Below, piece after piece: positions 62,042 through 64,000 of a DNA stretch of 64,000 bases. The translations under genes and the position numbers were made by a program. This DNA comes from Bacteroides sp. (GTDB taxonomy: Bacteria > Bacteroidota > Bacteroidia > Bacteroidales > Bacteroidaceae). Positions within the stretch are counted from its first letter, which is position 1; each line of letters starts with the position of its first letter. Under the pieces are notes generated by a model. That model saw only the letters and a list, made by a program, of their open reading frames with translations. It was not told the DNA's origin and did no database searches. The stretch spans positions 286,637-350,636 of the forward strand of contig JAJQDI010000015.1 in NCBI GenBank assembly GCA_021202275.1. Direction: 5' to 3'.

Positions 62042-62519
62042 ACTTATATCTACCTATCCTATTATGAGTCCAAGTTTTTACCAATATGCCCACATATTTT
62101 CATGCATGATACTACTATTATTAATAGTAGCTTTAGGAGGATTATCTCCTCATCTTCTTTTCTACCTGACACTTATACCAATGCCACTTGCCATTCTGCA
62201 TATTTTTAAACAAAAGAAAGAGATAAATAACTTATATAAAATTTTACTCATTCTTTCTACTATATATCTCATACTGGCATGTAGTGTACTTATTCTAACA
62301 ACTAACTATGAACTTGTTGGATGCGGTAATTATGTATTTGGAATTCTTATAGTATTTTTGATATCTACATACAAAGAAAAAAATAGCTTTAGACATACAT
62401 TCAATTTGAAAAAGTTGTCCGGGGAATTCTCCGGGCAACTTTTCTTTTGTATGCTTCTTATAAATTCCTGCTCTCTCTCCCGGCTAATTAGCGTATTTTT
62501 CCTACATTTGCAAAGATAA
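62028..62519 (+). CDS. Small membrane protein of the AT-rich islet (possible immunity-type protein)
   Basis: As read, 163 residues, with four transmembrane helices at about 23-41, 43-60, 70-92 and 99-116, then STYKEKNSFRHTF. The frame then runs through a terminator hairpin (62410-62447) and across a promoter element (62503-62510), so the last 35 or so residues are unlikely to be genuine. Removing one A from the A7 run at 62377-62383 puts a TGA at 62407-62409, directly before the hairpin. Its small size and overlap with the bacteriocin-like peptide suggest an immunity-like role, but this is only a suggestion. The family was not recognised. Confidence 0.5.
   Translation: MNVFKLISTYPIMSPSFYQYAHIFSCMILLLLIVALGGLSPHLLFYLTLIPMPLAILHIFKQKKEINNLYKILLILSTIYLILACSVLILTTNYELVGCGNYVFGILIVFLISTYKEKNSFRHTFNLKKLSGEFSGQLFFCMLLINSCSLSRLISVFFLHLQR
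62410..62447 (+). terminator. Intrinsic terminator of the AT-rich islet
   Basis: AAAAGTTGTCCGG pairs with CCGGGCAACTTTT around an 8-nt loop (with one G-T pair) and is followed by CTTTTG. It lies within the nominal reading frame of the membrane protein. Confidence 0.8.
62503..62510 (+). promoter_or_regulatory. Promoter element for the DPP-IV-like gene
   Basis: TACATTTG matches TAnnTTTG, with a leader of about 220 nt to the ATG at 62735. The leader (62520-62734) holds no gene. Confidence 0.5.
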
Positions 62520-62734
62520 TCTTCTGTGAAAGGAGAAAATAAAAACAGTCCAAGCAATTGCTATATGAAACGAGCCTGGTATAGGTATACCCCACCACAA
62601 GAATACCGTTTAAGTGAAAACAGAGACAAAATTTGTTTAAGCTATGTTGAACACAGGTGTTTCTACAGGAAAAGGTGATGTACACAAACAGCAAGTTCCA
62701 TATGACCTCAGTGTGAAAAATAAAATTTGTACCT

Positions 62735-64000
62735 ATGAAACATGTGAGTTTATATCTGTTATTCTGCATGTGTAGCCTGATGGCTATTGCACAAACCAAA
62801 CGTCCGCTGGACCTGAAAGAAATTACTTCCGGCACTTTCCGTTCGGAGACCCTTCATGGCATTGTACCTATGAACGACGGAGAACACTATACGCAAATGA
62901 ATGAAGAGGGTACCCAGATCATTAAATATTCTTTCCGCACCGGAAGAATGGTAGAGGTGATCTTCGACGTAACCACCGCACGGGATTGTACATTCAAGAA
63001 GTTCGACAGCTATATACTCTCTCCGGACGACAGCAAATTGTTGATCGCTACAGAGACCACTCCCATCTATCGTCATTCATCTACTGCCGTATACTATATA
63101 TATACGTTACGACGCAACGTGGTAGAACCACTTTCGGACGGTGGTCCCCAACAATCGCCGGTATTCTCCCCGGACGGCAATCTGATCGCTTTTGTACGTG
63201 ACAACAACATTCATTTGATCAAGATCATGTTTGGCAACAGCGAATCACAGGTGACAGAAGACGGCAAGCCCAATGAGATCATCAACGGTGTCCCCGACTG
63301 GGTATATGAAGAGGAGTTCGGCTTCAACCGGGCATTGGAATTCAGTCCGGACAACCGCATGCTGGCTTTCATCAGGTTCGATGAAAGTGAAGTACCCGCT
63401 TTTTCTTTCCAGTTGTACGCCGGACAGCAACCTCACCTGACCCCGTTCGACACCTATCCCGGAGAATATACCTATAAATATCCAAAAACAGGTGAACGCA
63501 ATGCCAAGGTATCGGTACATACATTCGATATCCAGACCAGGGTGATACGTAAGATGGATCTTCCCCTGGACACAGACGGTTATATCCCGCGTATCCGTTT
63601 CACGCAAGACCCGGAGAAGCTCGCTATTATGACCCTGAACCGGCATCAGAACCGGTTCGATCTCTACTTTGCCAATCCACGCTCCACGGTATGTAAATTG
63701 ATTGTCAGAGACGAAAGTCCTTATTATATCAATGACGATGTATTTGACAATATCAAATTCTACCCCGACCATTTCAGTCTCCTCAGCGAACGCGACGGTT
63801 ATACTCATCTCTACTGGTACAGCATAGGAGGTAGTCTCGTAAAACAGGTTACTTCCGGCCCATGGGAAGTGAAACGTTTCTTAGGATGGGACCCGGCAGA
63901 TAATACATTCTATTACGAAAGCAACGAAGAAAGTCCGCTGCGACGTGCTGTATATAAAATAGACCGGAAAGGACAAAAAACCCGCCTTTCTCAGCAGGAA
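62735..64000 (+). CDS. S9B dipeptidyl peptidase IV family protein (3' end outside window)
   Basis: The first 422 codons of a longer gene, cut by the window end. A signal peptide (MKHVSLYLLFCMCSLMAIA-Q) is followed by TKRPLDLKEITSGTF and an eight-bladed beta-propeller typical of DPP-IV. Landmarks: QSPVFSPDGNLIAFVRDNNIHL, the Glu-Glu motif GVPDWVYEEEFGF that binds the substrate N-terminus, SPDNRMLAFIRFDESEV, and SERDGYTHLYWYS. The Ser-Asp-His catalytic domain would lie beyond 64000. It removes X-Pro dipeptides in the periplasm. No stop is met in frame up to the edge. Confidence 0.93.
   Translation, partial: MKHVSLYLLFCMCSLMAIAQTKRPLDLKEITSGTFRSETLHGIVPMNDGEHYTQMNEEGTQIIKYSFRTGRMVEVIFDVTTARDCTFKKFDSYILSPDDSKLLIATETTPIYRHSSTAVYYIYTLRRNVVEPLSDGGPQQSPVFSPDGNLIAFVRDNNIHLIKIMFGNSESQVTEDGKPNEIINGVPDWVYEEEFGFNRALEFSPDNRMLAFIRFDESEVPAFSFQLYAGQQPHLTPFDTYPGEYTYKYPKTGERNAKVSVHTFDIQTRVIRKMDLPLDTDGYIPRIRFTQDPEKLAIMTLNRHQNRFDLYFANPRSTVCKLIVRDESPYYINDDVFDNIKFYPDHFSLLSERDGYTHLYWYSIGGSLVKQVTSGPWEVKRFLGWDPADNTFYYESNEESPLRRAVYKIDRKGQKTRLSQQE

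Noticed and set aside
1-64000. Prophage, integrative element, rRNA operon or restriction system
   Set aside because: No integrase, phage structural, conjugation, rRNA or restriction genes were seen; the two tRNAs have no adjacent duplicated end.

Overview
The window reads as a chromosomal segment of a gut-type Bacteroidales bacterium, most likely Parabacteroides or a near relative. This is inferred from gene content and promoter style, not from a database match. Supporting signs are the Bacteroidota promoter hexamer (TAnnTTTG, often 20-50 nt before genes), almost no Shine-Dalgarno sites, a fused lpxC-fabZ gene, a gene order HD hydrolase-lpxD-lpxC/fabZ-lpxA-miaA, two GH109-type glycosidases, a TonB-linked outer-membrane protein and many lipoproteins. 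No rRNA, CRISPR array, prophage or intact transposase was seen.

Layout. 0.2-8.5 kb: housekeeping genes (M3 peptidase, dCMP deaminase, S41 protease, 5-formyl-THF cyclo-ligase, DUF721/recF, TPR protein, ribH). 8.55-8.75 kb: tRNA-Tyr and tRNA-Gly with promoter and terminator. 8.8-14.3 kb: an amino-sugar locus with two GH109-like proteins, an ECF sigma factor and an N-acetylhexosamine-kinase-like enzyme. 14.3-23.5 kb: DUF3256, two EamA transporters, truA, DUF5715, phoH, then a purC-menG-aroE-hydrolase-eamA run. 24-25.6 kb: a TPM/LemA pair. 26.2-36 kb: purM-prfA-pyrF, then the HD/lipid A/miaA run. 36.3-42.8 kb: lipoproteins, a C45-type Ntn hydrolase and a BlaI-M56-TlpA signalling operon in which two genes carry apparent one-base frameshifts. 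42.9-45.9 kb: an SPFH/hydrolase/Arc-like/membrane operon. 46-48.5 kb: a transsulfuration enzyme pair. 48.6-58.2 kb: HAD phosphatase, Pif1-TPR helicase, Sua5, TonB-type beta-barrel protein, NagB, flavodiiron protein and radical SAM protein. 58.5-61.5 kb: a ROK kinase-MFS-SIS sugar operon. 61.5-62.5 kb: an AT-rich islet with a bacteriocin-like peptide frame and a small membrane protein. 62.7 kb to the end: the start of a DPP-IV-like peptidase cut by the window edge.

The least ordinary content lies between genes. (1) A dispersed family of palindromic AT-rich elements (arms built from GATTTACGATT units) occurs at seven loci. Two copies 17 kb apart are almost identical, and some copies supply stop codons or promoter-like sequence to neighbouring genes. 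(2) A 116-bp element after lemA has 24-bp inverted arms enclosing 22-bp tandem repeats. (3) A branched-hairpin element lies after lpxA. (4) Two frameshifts lie in homopolymers of one signalling operon, and a third probable homopolymer frame anomaly lies in the AT-rich islet. The first three look like mobile or structured elements; the last may be real decay or assembly error.
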